This document shows positions 7,336 through 14,263 of a stretch of DNA of 16,760 nt, one piece after another. The stretch's first letter is position 1, and each line of letters begins with the position of its first letter. The notes under the pieces are model-generated. The model saw only the letters and a program-made list of their open reading frames with translations, did not search any database and had not been told where the DNA came from. The translations under genes and the position numbers were made by a program. Source of the stretch: Schlegelella_A sp038234975 (GTDB lineage Bacteria > Pseudomonadota > Gammaproteobacteria > Burkholderiales > Burkholderiaceae_C); the NCBI GenBank assembly GCA_038234975.1, contig JBBSUK010000082.1, positions 1-16,760 of the forward strand. The letters run 5' to 3'.

Positions 7336-7758
7336 TCAGCCGCCGCCGACCGGTGCAGGCTTGATCGCAGCCGGTTGCCGCACCGTCACCACCGATTCGA
7401 ACAGTCTCGCCAGCGCCGCGGCGACGTCGCTGGCGCGACCGGTGTGCACGGGCGAGGTCTGGATGACGGCGCTGCGCGGCGCCACCAGCCAGTGGAACCG
7501 CTCGCGGGGCGGCATCGCCGCCAGCGCGCCCGCGCTCGCATCGCCGCGGCAGATCGCGACGAGCGCCTGCAACGCGTCGCCGATCGAGACGAGGTCGGCA
7601 TCCGGATCGAGGGAGAGCACCCGCGCCTCATCGAGTTCCACCCGCGCTTCGACCGTGCGGTTGCGGTCGCACGACACGATCACGCCGGCGTTGACGAACT
7701 CGCCCCGCTCGACCCTGGGCACGACCCGAACGATCGCGTAGTCGTAGGTGATCGGCAT
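7336..7758 (-). CDS. DUF3037 domain-containing protein
   Basis: This 140-aa protein is read from ATG 7758; the reading frame stays open far upstream, but the conserved family opening (YDYAIVRVVPRVERGEFVNAG) begins four residues after this ATG. The rest is a mixed alpha/beta domain with an SIGDALQALVAIC helix and FHWLVAPRSAVIQTSPVHTG, both in keeping with DUF3037. The function of the family is unknown. Only 2 nt separate it from the stop of the HipA-like kinase gene upstream, so the two are almost certainly co-transcribed and translationally coupled. From memory, DUF3037 genes often accompany HipA-like kinases, which makes it a candidate partner, substrate or antidote of the kinase; this is an inference. 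No membrane segment or signal peptide is present. Confidence 0.85.
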   Translation of the reverse strand: MPITYDYAIVRVVPRVERGEFVNAGVIVSCDRNRTVEARVELDEARVLSLDPDADLVSIGDALQALVAICRGDASAGALAAMPPRERFHWLVAPRSAVIQTSPVHTGRASDVAAALARLFESVVTVRQPAAIKPAPVGGG

Positions 7759-7760
7759 GG

Positions 7761-8540
7761 TCAGGCCGCCGATGTCGACAAGGCGTGCGCCGCGGCAGCG
7801 GCCTCGGCGGCGAAGCGCCTGGGCGTGCGCAGGCGCTCGGTCAGGAAATCGACGTACATCGCGCGGTCGGCGCCTCCCTCGAGCCACGCTTCCGGAACGA
7901 GCCTGACGATGCGCTCGATCGCATCGCGCGGAAGTCGCGCGGCGAGCGCGGTGTCGACCGCCTCGACGCGGGTCGCCCTGGCGAGCATCACGTGCTCGGC
8001 GATGTGCGGGAACGGCCGTTGCGCGGCGCGACAGCCGATGCCGGCCGAGCCGTCGAGCGCATGGTGGAAGTACAGCGCCGCGCCGTGATCGATCATCCAG
8101 AGCCGGCGGTGCCAGACGAGCAGGTTCGAGTTGCGCGGGGTCCGGTCGAGGTTGGCGACGAGCGCATCGAACCACACGATGCGCGACGCCAGCTCCGCGT
8201 CGACGTCGAAAGCCGCGGGGTCGTAGGCGAGCGAGCCGGAGAGGTAGTCGAGCCCGAGGTTCAAGCCGCCGCTGGCGCGGATGAGGTCCTGGATCTCGGG
8301 ATCGGGCTCGGTGCGCGCGAGGTCGACGTCGAGCTCGACCAGGACGATCTCCGGGATCGGCAGGCCGAGCGCCCGGGCCGCTTCGCCCGCCACGAGCTCG
8401 GCGACGAGGGCCTTCGCGCCCTGGCCAGCGCCGCGAAACTTGAGCACGTAGAGGCCGTCGTCGTCGGCTTCGACGACCGCGGGCAGCGAGCCGCCCTCGC
8501 GCAGCGGCGTCACGTAGCGGGTCGCGGCGACGGTTCGCAC
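7761..8540 (-). CDS. HipA-like kinase
   Basis: This 259-aa protein has the compact HipA-like kinase fold, much shorter than classical HipA (about 440 aa) and lacking the HipA N-terminal subdomain. YVLKFRG (Lys34) fits the nucleotide-binding lysine. NLDRTPRNSNLLV (130-142) is the catalytic loop, with Asp132 as likely base and Asn137/Asn139 for the metal. IDHGAAL (150-156) is the DFG-like segment with Asp151. Classical HipA phosphorylates glutamyl-tRNA synthetase and is held by the HTH protein HipB; no HTH gene lies next to this one. Downstream, 2 nt away, is a DUF3037 gene. The start is GTG 8540, with a candidate -10 only six bases upstream, so the message may be leaderless. Substrate unknown; the kinase assignment is good. 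Confidence 0.82.
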   Translation of the reverse strand: MRTVAATRYVTPLREGGSLPAVVEADDDGLYVLKFRGAGQGAKALVAELVAGEAARALGLPIPEIVLVELDVDLARTEPDPEIQDLIRASGGLNLGLDYLSGSLAYDPAAFDVDAELASRIVWFDALVANLDRTPRNSNLLVWHRRLWMIDHGAALYFHHALDGSAGIGCRAAQRPFPHIAEHVMLARATRVEAVDTALAARLPRDAIERIVRLVPEAWLEGGADRAMYVDFLTERLRTPRRFAAEAAAAAHALSTSAA

Positions 8541-8546
8541 CGGCAG

Positions 8547-8552
8547 ATTCTA
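8547..8552 (-). promoter_or_regulatory. Candidate -10 of the HipA-like kinase/DUF3037 operon
   Basis: Read on the - strand, TAGAAT is one base from the TATAAT consensus and lies six bases before GTG 8540, so transcription would begin at or next to the start codon. No good -35 hexamer is found at 16-18 nt, which keeps confidence low. Confidence 0.3.
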
Positions 8553-8574
8553 GGGAGACGCCGAGGCGCGGCTG

Positions 8575-8602
8575 CTTGAAAATCGCAGCCTCGTCGCCAC
8601 GT
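8575..8602 (+). promoter_or_regulatory. Candidate sigma-32 (heat-shock) promoter of htpG
   Basis: CTTGAAA (8575-8581) matches the sigma-32 -35 element exactly. After 13 nt follows CGCCACGT (8595-8602), which keeps much of the CCCCATNT -10 pattern. It lies about 36 nt before the htpG start codon. htpG belongs to the sigma-32 regulon in E. coli, which fits; the weaker -10 is the main doubt. Confidence 0.5.
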
Positions 8603-8637
8603 GCGCCGGCATCGCAACGCCAACGAACCACCCGAAG

Positions 8638-10527
8638 ATGGACAAGCAGACGCTCTCGTTCCAGGCCGAGGTCAGGCAGATCCTGCACCTCGTCACCCAC
8701 TCGCTCTATTCCAACAAGGAGATCTTCCTTCGCGAGCTCGTCTCGAACGCGTCGGACGCATGCGACAAGCTGCGTTTCGAGGCGCTCGACAAGCCCGATC
8801 TCTACGAGGACGACCCGACGCTCGAGGTCCGCGTCTCGTTCGACGCCGACGCGAAGACCGTGACGATCGAGGACAACGGCATCGGCCTGTCGGCCGAGGA
8901 AGCGGTGCACAACCTCGGCACGATCGCCAAGAGCGGAACGCGCGAGTTCGTCGCGTCGCTCGAGGGCGAGAAGAAGAAGGACGCACAGCTGATCGGCCAG
9001 TTCGGCGTCGGCTTCTATTCGGGCTTCATCGTCGCCGACAAGATCACCGTCGAGTCGCGCCGCGCCGGGCTCAAGCCGGAAGAAGGCGTGCGCTGGACGT
9101 CCGAAGGTGCGGGCGACTTCGAGGTCGAGACGATCACGAAGGAGAAGCGCGGTACGAAGGTCGTTCTCCACCTGCGCGAAGGAGAGGACGAATTCCTCTC
9201 CGGCTGGAAGCTGAAGTCCATCGTCTCGAAGTACTCCGACCACATCTCGTTGCCGATCCTCATGCAGAAGGAGGAATGGGACGCCGAGGCGAACCGGCAG
9301 GTCACCAGGGACGAGTGGGCGCCCGTCAACAAGGCGGCGGCGCTGTGGGCGCGGCCGAAGTCGGAGATCACCAAGGAGCAGTACGACGAGTTCTACAAGC
9401 AGATCAGCTACGACAGCGAGCTGCCGCTGGCCTACACGCACAACCGCGTCGAGGGTCGCAGCGACTACACGCAGCTCCTCTACATCCCGGCCAAGGCGCC
9501 GTTCGACCTGTGGAACCGCGACAAGCGCGGCGGCGTGAAGCTGTACGTGCGGCGCGTCTTCATCATGGACGACGCCGAGGCGCTGATGCCGGTCTACCTG
9601 CGCTTCGTCAAGGGCGTGATCGACTCGAACGACCTGCCGCTCAATGTCAGCCGCGAGCTGCTGCAGGAGAGCCGCGACGTGAAGGCGATTCGCGAAGGCT
9701 CGACCAAGCGCGTGCTGTCGATGCTGGAAGCGCTCGCCGACAGCACGGACGAAGCCGAGAAGGCGAAGTACGCCGCGTTCTGGAAGGACTTCGGCGTCGT
9801 CCTCAAGGAGGGCATCGGCGAGGATCACGCCAACCGCGAGCGGCTGCAGAAGCTCTATCGCTTCCACTCCACGCACGATGCGGCGGCGGCCGAGTCGACG
9901 GTGTCGTTCGCCGACTACGTGTCACGCATGAAGGAAGGCCAGGACGCGATCTGGTACGTCACGGCCGACACGCTCGCGACCGCGAAGAACAGTCCGCAGC
10001 TCGAGATCTTCCGCAAGAAGGGCGTCGAGGTGCTGCTGCTGATTGATCGCGTCGACGAGTGGCTGCTGTCGCACCTCTACGAGTTCGACGGCCATCCGCT
10101 GCAGAGCGTGGCCAAGGGCGCGGTCGACCTCGGCACGCTGGAAGACGAGGCGGAGAAGAAGCAGGCCGAGGAGGCCGCCGAGGCGTTCAAGCCGACGCTC
10201 GAGCGCTTGAAGAAGTCGCTCGAAGGCCGCGCGAAGGATGTCCGCGTGACGACGCGCCTGGTCGACTCGCCGGCGTGCCTCGTCGTCGAGGAAGGCGACA
10301 TGAGCGGCCACCTCGCGCGGCTCCTGAAGCAGGCGGGGCAGGGTGCGCCCAAGGCCGAGCCGATCCTCGAGGTCAACGCCGAACACCCGCTCGTCAAGCT
10401 GCTGGAGACGAGCGATCACTTCGACGACCTGGCCCACATCCTGTTCGACCAGGCCACGCTCGCCGAAGGTGGCCAGCTCGAGGATCCGGCGTCCTATGTG
10501 AAGCGGGTCAACGCGCTGCTGGTGTGA
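8638..10527 (+). CDS. htpG: Molecular chaperone HtpG (bacterial Hsp90)
   Basis: This full-length Hsp90 has 629 aa, against 624 in E. coli. The N-terminal GHKL ATPase shows the N-box ELVSNASDACDKLRF (Glu33, Asn37), the G1 motif EDNGIGLS (Asp79), the lid region NLGTIAKSGT, and IGQFGVGFYSGFIVADK. The middle domain includes SRELLQESRDVKAIREGSTK, with the catalytic-loop arginine. The C-terminal dimerisation domain ends in YVKRVNALLV, without the eukaryotic MEEVD tail. HtpG refolds or stabilises client proteins in the cytosol with DnaK and ClpB and is dimeric. A candidate heat-shock promoter lies upstream. Start ATG 8638 gives the standard N-terminus with LSFQAEVRQILHLVTHSLY, though its ribosome site is weak. 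It diverges from the HipA-like kinase operon and converges with srkA. No anomaly was seen. Confidence 0.97.
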   Translation: MDKQTLSFQAEVRQILHLVTHSLYSNKEIFLRELVSNASDACDKLRFEALDKPDLYEDDPTLEVRVSFDADAKTVTIEDNGIGLSAEEAVHNLGTIAKSGTREFVASLEGEKKKDAQLIGQFGVGFYSGFIVADKITVESRRAGLKPEEGVRWTSEGAGDFEVETITKEKRGTKVVLHLREGEDEFLSGWKLKSIVSKYSDHISLPILMQKEEWDAEANRQVTRDEWAPVNKAAALWARPKSEITKEQYDEFYKQISYDSELPLAYTHNRVEGRSDYTQLLYIPAKAPFDLWNRDKRGGVKLYVRRVFIMDDAEALMPVYLRFVKGVIDSNDLPLNVSRELLQESRDVKAIREGSTKRVLSMLEALADSTDEAEKAKYAAFWKDFGVVLKEGIGEDHANRERLQKLYRFHSTHDAAAAESTVSFADYVSRMKEGQDAIWYVTADTLATAKNSPQLEIFRKKGVEVLLLIDRVDEWLLSHLYEFDGHPLQSVAKGAVDLGTLEDEAEKKQAEEAAEAFKPTLERLKKSLEGRAKDVRVTTRLVDSPACLVVEEGDMSGHLARLLKQAGQGAPKAEPILEVNAEHPLVKLLETSDHFDDLAHILFDQATLAEGGQLEDPASYVKRVNALLV

Positions 10528-10539
10528 GCGCCGGCTGAT

Positions 10540-11586
10540 TCAGGCGGGCGAGCCGAGCGGCGGCTCGCCCATCGCCTCGATCTGCTCGCGCAGCCGCGTG
10601 CACTCCTGCGCCCAGTACGCCGGGCCGGCGAACCACGGGAAGGCGATCGGGAACGCCGGGTCTCGCCAGCGCCGCGCGATCCAGGCGCTGTGGTGCAGCA
10701 TGCGCAGCGTACGCAGCGGCTCGACGAGGCGCAGCTCGCGCCAGTCGAATTCTGCGAACTGCTCGTAACCGTCGAGCACGTCGAGGAGCTGCCGGCTCAT
10801 CGAGGCGCGGTCGCCCGAGAGCAGCATCCAGAGGTCCTGCACGGCAGGGCCGTTGACTGCGTCGTCGAGGTCGACGAAATGCGGGCCGGCCTCGGTCCAC
10901 AACACGTTGCCCCAGTGGCAGTCGCCGTGCAGGCGCAGCGACTTCGCGGGCGTGGCGGAGAAGGCTTCTCTGCACATCGCGAGGGCCTCGTCGACGAGCG
11001 CCCGCCAGGTCGACGCCGAGTCGGGGCTGACGGTCTCGTGCTCGAGCAACCAGTCGCGGTTCGCGTCGCCGTAGGTCGCGACATCGATCCTCAGCCGGTG
11101 CTCGAACCGGCCGCGTGCGCCGACGAGGTGCATCCGCCCGAGGTAGCGGCCGAGCCAGCGCAGCACGTCCGGGTCGCCGAGCTCGGGCGCGCGACCGGCG
11201 AATCGAGCGCAGACGCCGAAGCGGAACGGCGCGCCGTCGAAGCGGGCGAGGGCCAGCGTCGGATGCGGCACGCTCACGGACCCGGCGTACGTCGAGTTCG
11301 CGTCCTTCGTCAGCGACCAGGGCGCCGCGACCGGGATCTCGGCGGCCGCAAGCTCGGCCGCGTAAGCGTGTTCCTCGAGGATCTGCGCGTCGCTCCAGCG
11401 CCCGGGCCGGTAGAACTTGGCGACGACGACGCGGTCGTCCTCGAGGAATGCCTGGAAGACGCGGTTCTCGTACGAGTTGAGCTGGATGAGGCGCCCGTCG
11501 CCGCGCAGGCCGACGCCGTCGAGGGCGTCGAGCACGGTGGCGGGATCGAGCGACGCGTAGGTCGCGTCGGCGTCGGCCTCGCTCAA
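10540..11586 (-). CDS. srkA: Stress response kinase SrkA (YihE-type Ser/Thr kinase)
   Basis: This 348-aa protein kinase-like enzyme is close in layout to E. coli SrkA/YihE (328 aa). Key blocks are LNSYENRVFQ (36-45), VVAKFYRPGRWSDAQILEEH with Lys57, the APH-type catalytic loop LHGDCHWGNVLW (Asp222, Asn227), FVDLDDAVNGPAVQDLWMLLSGD with metal-binding Asp239, and the family's C-terminal FPWFAGPAYW. In E. coli SrkA opposes MazEF-mediated death under stress and responds to Cpx signalling. The start is taken as TTG 11586, which overlaps the stop of the preceding gene (TTGA) and puts LDPATVLDAL at the usual distance from the N-terminus. No ATG or GTG serves this frame nearby; the frame itself is open further upstream but non-homologous. 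The 3' end carries a strong stem-loop. Confidence 0.93.
   Translation of the reverse strand: MSEADADATYASLDPATVLDALDGVGLRGDGRLIQLNSYENRVFQAFLEDDRVVVAKFYRPGRWSDAQILEEHAYAAELAAAEIPVAAPWSLTKDANSTYAGSVSVPHPTLALARFDGAPFRFGVCARFAGRAPELGDPDVLRWLGRYLGRMHLVGARGRFEHRLRIDVATYGDANRDWLLEHETVSPDSASTWRALVDEALAMCREAFSATPAKSLRLHGDCHWGNVLWTEAGPHFVDLDDAVNGPAVQDLWMLLSGDRASMSRQLLDVLDGYEQFAEFDWRELRLVEPLRTLRMLHHSAWIARRWRDPAFPIAFPWFAGPAYWAQECTRLREQIEAMGEPPLGSPA
10546..10570. terminator. Perfect stem-loop at the htpG/srkA convergence
   Basis: GGGCGAGCCG (10546-10555) and CGGCTCGCCC (10561-10570) form a perfect 10-bp GC-rich stem with a 5-nt loop, 18 nt after the htpG stop. No T tract follows on either strand, so intrinsic termination would be weak; the hairpin might block 3'-5' RNA decay or aid a Rho-dependent end. 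It lies inside the last codons of srkA (EPPLGSPA). Confidence 0.4.
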
Positions 11587-12344
11587 CGGCGCGCGGCTTT
11601 GGGGGCGTCGTCGACCACGACACCACCGACACCACCGCGGTCGGCCGGCTCGGGCCGTGCCGTGGGAGCCGCTGCGCCCAACTCGCTCGCACCGAAACCA
11701 TCGAGCCGGCTGTCGAAGGCGAAGAACGAGTCCTGGTAGGCGCCGCCGGACTCCTGCCATCGCGCGCTGCGCCGGGCGCGCTGGCTGGCGACGGTGCTGG
11801 CCAGTGAGTCGCGTGCTTCGACAAGCCCGGCCGACGGCGCCGACATCGCCGACTTCGCCTGCGCACTCGGGATCAGCATCTGCAACTCGCTCACGCTGGG
11901 CGGGCTGTCGACCGCCCAGCGCAGGTAGCGGATCCGGCAGGCGCCGAGCACCGATTGCTTGATCTGCAGGATGCGCCGCGAGTTGGCGCGGTCACGGTCG
12001 AGGTCGACTGCGGCAAGCACGCGTCCGTTGGCACTGCACACCGCGAACGTCACGTGCGTCGAACCGAGTAGGTCGAACCAGTAGCGGACGTCGATCGGGT
12101 CGACCGGCTGACAAAAGCGCACCAGCGGCAGCTTGGCGAGGACGACATGGTGCGGGAGTGCATCGCACAGCAGCCTGTAGATGCGCCGCTCGCTGGCCGA
12201 GAAGACAGGTCGCGCGGTCAGTGCCCAGTCGACCGGGAGCGGCTGGGGTTGGCGCCTGCGCCGCGCCAGCCCCGCGGCGGCGAGCACCGCGATCAACGCG
12301 CAGGCCGCCGCGACGGTGGCGAGGATCCAGGGAAAAGTGTTCAT
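11583..12344 (-). CDS. DUF2726 domain-containing membrane-anchored protein
   Basis: This 253-aa protein starts at ATG 12344. Residues about 4-27 (FPWILATVAAACALIAVLAA) form one transmembrane helix, followed by RRRR, so the rest should lie in the cytoplasm. The DUF2726 domain spans about 45-160: FSASERRIYRLLCDAL, the hydrophobic strand HVVLAKLPLVRF, FAVCSANGRVLAAVDLDRD and ILQIKQSVLGACRIRYLRW. This domain belongs to the broad restriction-endonuclease-like group in general descriptions, but its activity is not established. The C-terminal 90 residues are low-complexity (Ala, Ser, Gly), with Trp and Phe in GGAYQDSFFAFDSRLDGFG. Its stop codon overlaps the TTG of srkA, making the two likely coupled. 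Upstream, 66 nt away, is a GNAT gene on the same strand. Role unknown. Confidence 0.8.
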   Translation of the reverse strand: MNTFPWILATVAAACALIAVLAAAGLARRRRQPQPLPVDWALTARPVFSASERRIYRLLCDALPHHVVLAKLPLVRFCQPVDPIDVRYWFDLLGSTHVTFAVCSANGRVLAAVDLDRDRANSRRILQIKQSVLGACRIRYLRWAVDSPPSVSELQMLIPSAQAKSAMSAPSAGLVEARDSLASTVASQRARRSARWQESGGAYQDSFFAFDSRLDGFGASELGAAAPTARPEPADRGGVGGVVVDDAPKAARR

Positions 12345-12410
12345 GCGCGCGGCCGACGGTGATCCCGCCGCAACGGCGGAACTGTCGATGGTAGCGGCGA
12401 CGAACGGTTC

Positions 12411-13049
12411 TCAGCCGCCGCCGCCGCCGTCGACCTTTGCCGGCTCCGCGGCATGCGTGACGGGCAGTCGGGTGTAGGACTTCCAGCGGTAGTCGAAGTC
12501 GGCGGCGCGCTGGCCCAGCGCCTCGTCGACGTGCGACGCGAGCGAATCGCGAGGCAGCGTCAGCCACGCTTCGCTCTCGGAGCCCTCGCGCACGACGGTG
12601 GCGCCGGCGTCCCGGGCGATCTTCAGCATGGCCGTGTTCTCGCTGAGCGCGTGGATGTAGAGGACACCGATGCCGCGGTTGCGGGCATGAAGCATCGCGT
12701 GCTCGAACAACCGCCGACCGAAGCCGCGTCGGCGTGCCTTCGGCAGCACCGACACGCCGAACTCGGCAGTCGCCTCCCGGCCGCGGCTCGGGTCAGCCGA
12801 TCGGTACGCGAGGTGGGCCAGCGCGATCAGTTCGAGACGGCGGTTGAACACGCCGAGAACCTCGTCGTGCTGGAAGTCGAGCGAGTCGACGTAGCGGGTG
12901 ATGTGCACGTCGTTGGCTGGATAGCCGAAGCGCAGGTAGCGGGACCGCTCGTCCAGCGAGAGCAGATGTTCGAGGATGCGATCGCGGTGGCGGAGCCCGA
13001 TCGAACGGATCGGAATCCAGGAGCGGCCGGTGGGCTCGGGGGACGTCAT
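12411..13049 (-). CDS. GNAT family N-acetyltransferase
   Basis: This 212-aa protein has one GNAT domain in residues about 15-170. The acetyl-CoA-binding motif A is clear: FGVSVLPKARRRGFGRRLFE, with the R/K-x-x-G-x-G loop, followed by helix alpha-3 and strand beta-5 (IGVLYIHALSEN), then NTAMLKIARDAGATVVRE, a typical motif B. N-terminal ERSRYLRFGYPANDVHITRYVD resembles the GNAT domains joined to or related to Pat-type protein acetyltransferases, so a protein or small-molecule acceptor are both possible. The C-terminus ends in five glycines. The likely start is ATG 13049. Together with DUF2726 and srkA it forms a same-strand run; the 66-nt gap leaves the operon uncertain. The start lies about 100 nt from the rplM promoter in divergent orientation. 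Confidence 0.85.
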   Translation of the reverse strand: MTSPEPTGRSWIPIRSIGLRHRDRILEHLLSLDERSRYLRFGYPANDVHITRYVDSLDFQHDEVLGVFNRRLELIALAHLAYRSADPSRGREATAEFGVSVLPKARRRGFGRRLFEHAMLHARNRGIGVLYIHALSENTAMLKIARDAGATVVREGSESEAWLTLPRDSLASHVDEALGQRAADFDYRWKSYTRLPVTHAAEPAKVDGGGGG

Positions 13050-13149
13050 GGTGAAGTTGGATACCTAGGGTTTTCCCGAGTCTACCGGCTGCAGCTAGGG
13101 CGCGTGCCTCACTACGGCGGGCGTCGGCGTCCGGTTGCTCCGACGTGGC

Positions 13150-13158
13150 TGCTATACT
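13150..13158 (+). promoter_or_regulatory. Candidate extended -10 promoter of rplM-rpsI
   Basis: TGCTATACT carries TATACT (13153-13158) with an upstream TG two bases before it, the extended -10 form. No good -35 hexamer lies at 16-18 nt, as allowed for extended -10 promoters. Transcription would begin near 13165, giving a leader of about 143 nt. Confidence 0.6.
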
Positions 13159-13164
13159 CGCGGG

Positions 13165-13307
13165 CTTTTCTCCGCTTGCCTCGGGTGAAAGGATGGCATC
13201 GAGGACGCCAGCAAACGTCGAGCCCGCCGAACGAAGCGGGACCGTCGGATTCGCGTCGCGAAGGTCGCAGTCTTAGAGGCTTTGTTCATGTTCTCCGGAA
13301 AGTTTCC
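13165..13307 (+). other. rplM mRNA leader with inverted repeats
   Basis: This 5' untranslated leader of about 143 nt lies before the L13 gene. It contains CCCGC (13223-13227) pairing with GCGGG (13236-13240) around an 8-nt loop, and TTCGCG/CGCGAA (13250-13262), which pair nearly back to back. L13 mRNA leaders are autoregulatory in some bacteria; no match to a known leader motif could be confirmed here. A 27-codon frame (13193-13276) runs through it. Confidence 0.35.
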
Positions 13308-13736
13308 ATGAAGACCTTCAGTGCCAAGCCGGCCGAAGTGACGCATGAGTGGTTTGTGATCGACGCGGCCGACAAGGTCCTGGGTCGGGTGGCCAGTGAA
13401 GTCGCCCTTCGCCTGCGCGGAAAGCACAAGGCCATCTACACGCCTCACGTCGACACGGGTGATTTCATCGTCATCGTCAACGCAGACAAGATCCGCGTCA
13501 CCGGCAACAAGGCCGACGACAAGATCTACTTCCGCCACACGGGCTACCCGGGCGGCATTCGCGGCATCAAGTTCAAGGACATGCAGGCTCGCCACCCCGG
13601 TCGGGCCATCGAGAAGGCGGTCAAGGGCATGCTGCCCAAGGGCCCGCTCGGTTACGCGATGATCAAGAAGCTGAAGGTCTATGCGGGCGACAGCCACCCG
13701 CATTCCGCGCAGCAGCCGAAGAACCTCGAGATCTGA
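13308..13736 (+). CDS. rplM: Ribosomal protein uL13 (50S L13)
   Basis: This 142-aa protein is exactly the length of E. coli L13. It shows KTFSAKPAEVTHEWFVIDA, the conserved LGRVASEVALRLRGKHK, YFRHTGYPGGI, AVKGMLPKGPLG and the C-terminal YAGDSHPHSAQQP. L13 is an early-assembly protein of the 50S subunit. The start ATG 13308 follows a GGAAAG site at 13297-13302. rpsI follows after 13 nt, the normal rplM-rpsI pair. The long reading frame upstream in the same phase is leader sequence, not an extension, since L13 homologues begin here. Confidence 0.98.
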   Translation: MKTFSAKPAEVTHEWFVIDAADKVLGRVASEVALRLRGKHKAIYTPHVDTGDFIVIVNADKIRVTGNKADDKIYFRHTGYPGGIRGIKFKDMQARHPGRAIEKAVKGMLPKGPLGYAMIKKLKVYAGDSHPHSAQQPKNLEI

Positions 13737-13749
13737 AAGAGCAAGCGCG

Positions 13750-14142
13750 ATGATCGGAGATTGGAATTACGGCACCGGCCGACGCAAGTCGTCGGTGGCG
13801 CGGGTGTTCATGAAGCGCGGCACCGGCCGCATCCTCGTCAACGGCAAGCCGGTCGAGGAATACTTCGGTCGTCAGACGTCGATCATGGTCGTTCGACAGC
13901 CGCTGATGCTGACGCAGAACCAGGAAGCGTTCGACGTCAAGGTCAACGTCCACGGTGGCGGCGAAACGGGCCAGGCCGGTGCGGTGCGCCATGGCATCAC
14001 CCGCGCGCTCATCGACTACGACGCCGAGCTCAAGCCGGAACTCAGCCGGGCCGGTTTCGTGACGCGCGACGCGCGCGAGGTCGAGCGCAAGAAGGTCGGC
14101 CTGCATGGCGCGCGTCGTCGCAAGCAGTTCTCCAAGCGCTGA
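13750..14142 (+). CDS. rpsI: Ribosomal protein uS9 (30S S9)
   Basis: This 130-aa protein has the same length as E. coli S9. Conserved parts are YGTGRRKSSVARVF near the N-terminus, the glycine-rich VHGGGETGQAGAVRHGI, the block LSRAGFVTRDAREVERKK, and the C-terminal RRRKQFSKR, whose last Arg reaches the P-site tRNA in the ribosome. ATG 13750 is chosen because homologues begin there; an in-phase ATG at 13681 lies inside rplM. It is the second gene of the rplM operon and is closed by an intrinsic terminator. Confidence 0.98.
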   Translation: MIGDWNYGTGRRKSSVARVFMKRGTGRILVNGKPVEEYFGRQTSIMVVRQPLMLTQNQEAFDVKVNVHGGGETGQAGAVRHGITRALIDYDAELKPELSRAGFVTRDAREVERKKVGLHGARRRKQFSKR

Positions 14143-14158
14143 CGGGATGCGCCCCACG

Positions 14159-14190
14159 AGAAGGCCGCCTTCGCGCGGCCTTTCTTGTTC
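14159..14190 (+). terminator. Intrinsic terminator of rplM-rpsI
   Basis: AAGGCCGC (14161-14168) pairs with GCGGCCTT (14175-14182) across a 6-nt loop, followed by TTCTTGTTC. It lies 18 nt after the rpsI stop and has the form of a Rho-independent terminator. Confidence 0.85.
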
Positions 14191-14213
14191 CTGCAGCGTT
14201 TGCCCCCAGTTGA

Positions 14214-14219
14214 GATAAT
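14214..14219 (+). promoter_or_regulatory. Candidate -10 of erpA
   Basis: GATAAT lies between the rpsI terminator and erpA. The hexamer CTGCAG (14191-14196) is 17 nt upstream but a poor -35. Transcription would start near 14226, with AGGAG at 14251-14255 as the ribosome site. A separate promoter is required by the terminator before it. Confidence 0.45.
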
Positions 14220-14263
14220 CATCGCTGGGTCGATCCACGGCCCGCCGATCAGGAGCTTCGAGC

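Noticed and set aside
7759..9876. Upstream part of the 846-codon - strand frame ending in the DUF3037 gene
   Set aside because: The part beyond 7758 is antisense to htpG and overlaps the kinase gene in another frame; only the last 140 codons match a family.
8601..10046. 481-codon + strand frame over htpG
   Set aside because: It is an out-of-frame, arginine-rich shadow of the clearly recognised HtpG sequence.
13051..13149. Promoter for the GNAT gene on the - strand
   Set aside because: Several AT-rich hexamers (TAGACT, TATCCA) exist, but none has a partner at acceptable spacing.
12453..13307. In-phase extension of rplM upstream of ATG 13308
   Set aside because: L13 homologues start at MKTFSAK; the upstream codons are antisense to the GNAT gene and then leader RNA.
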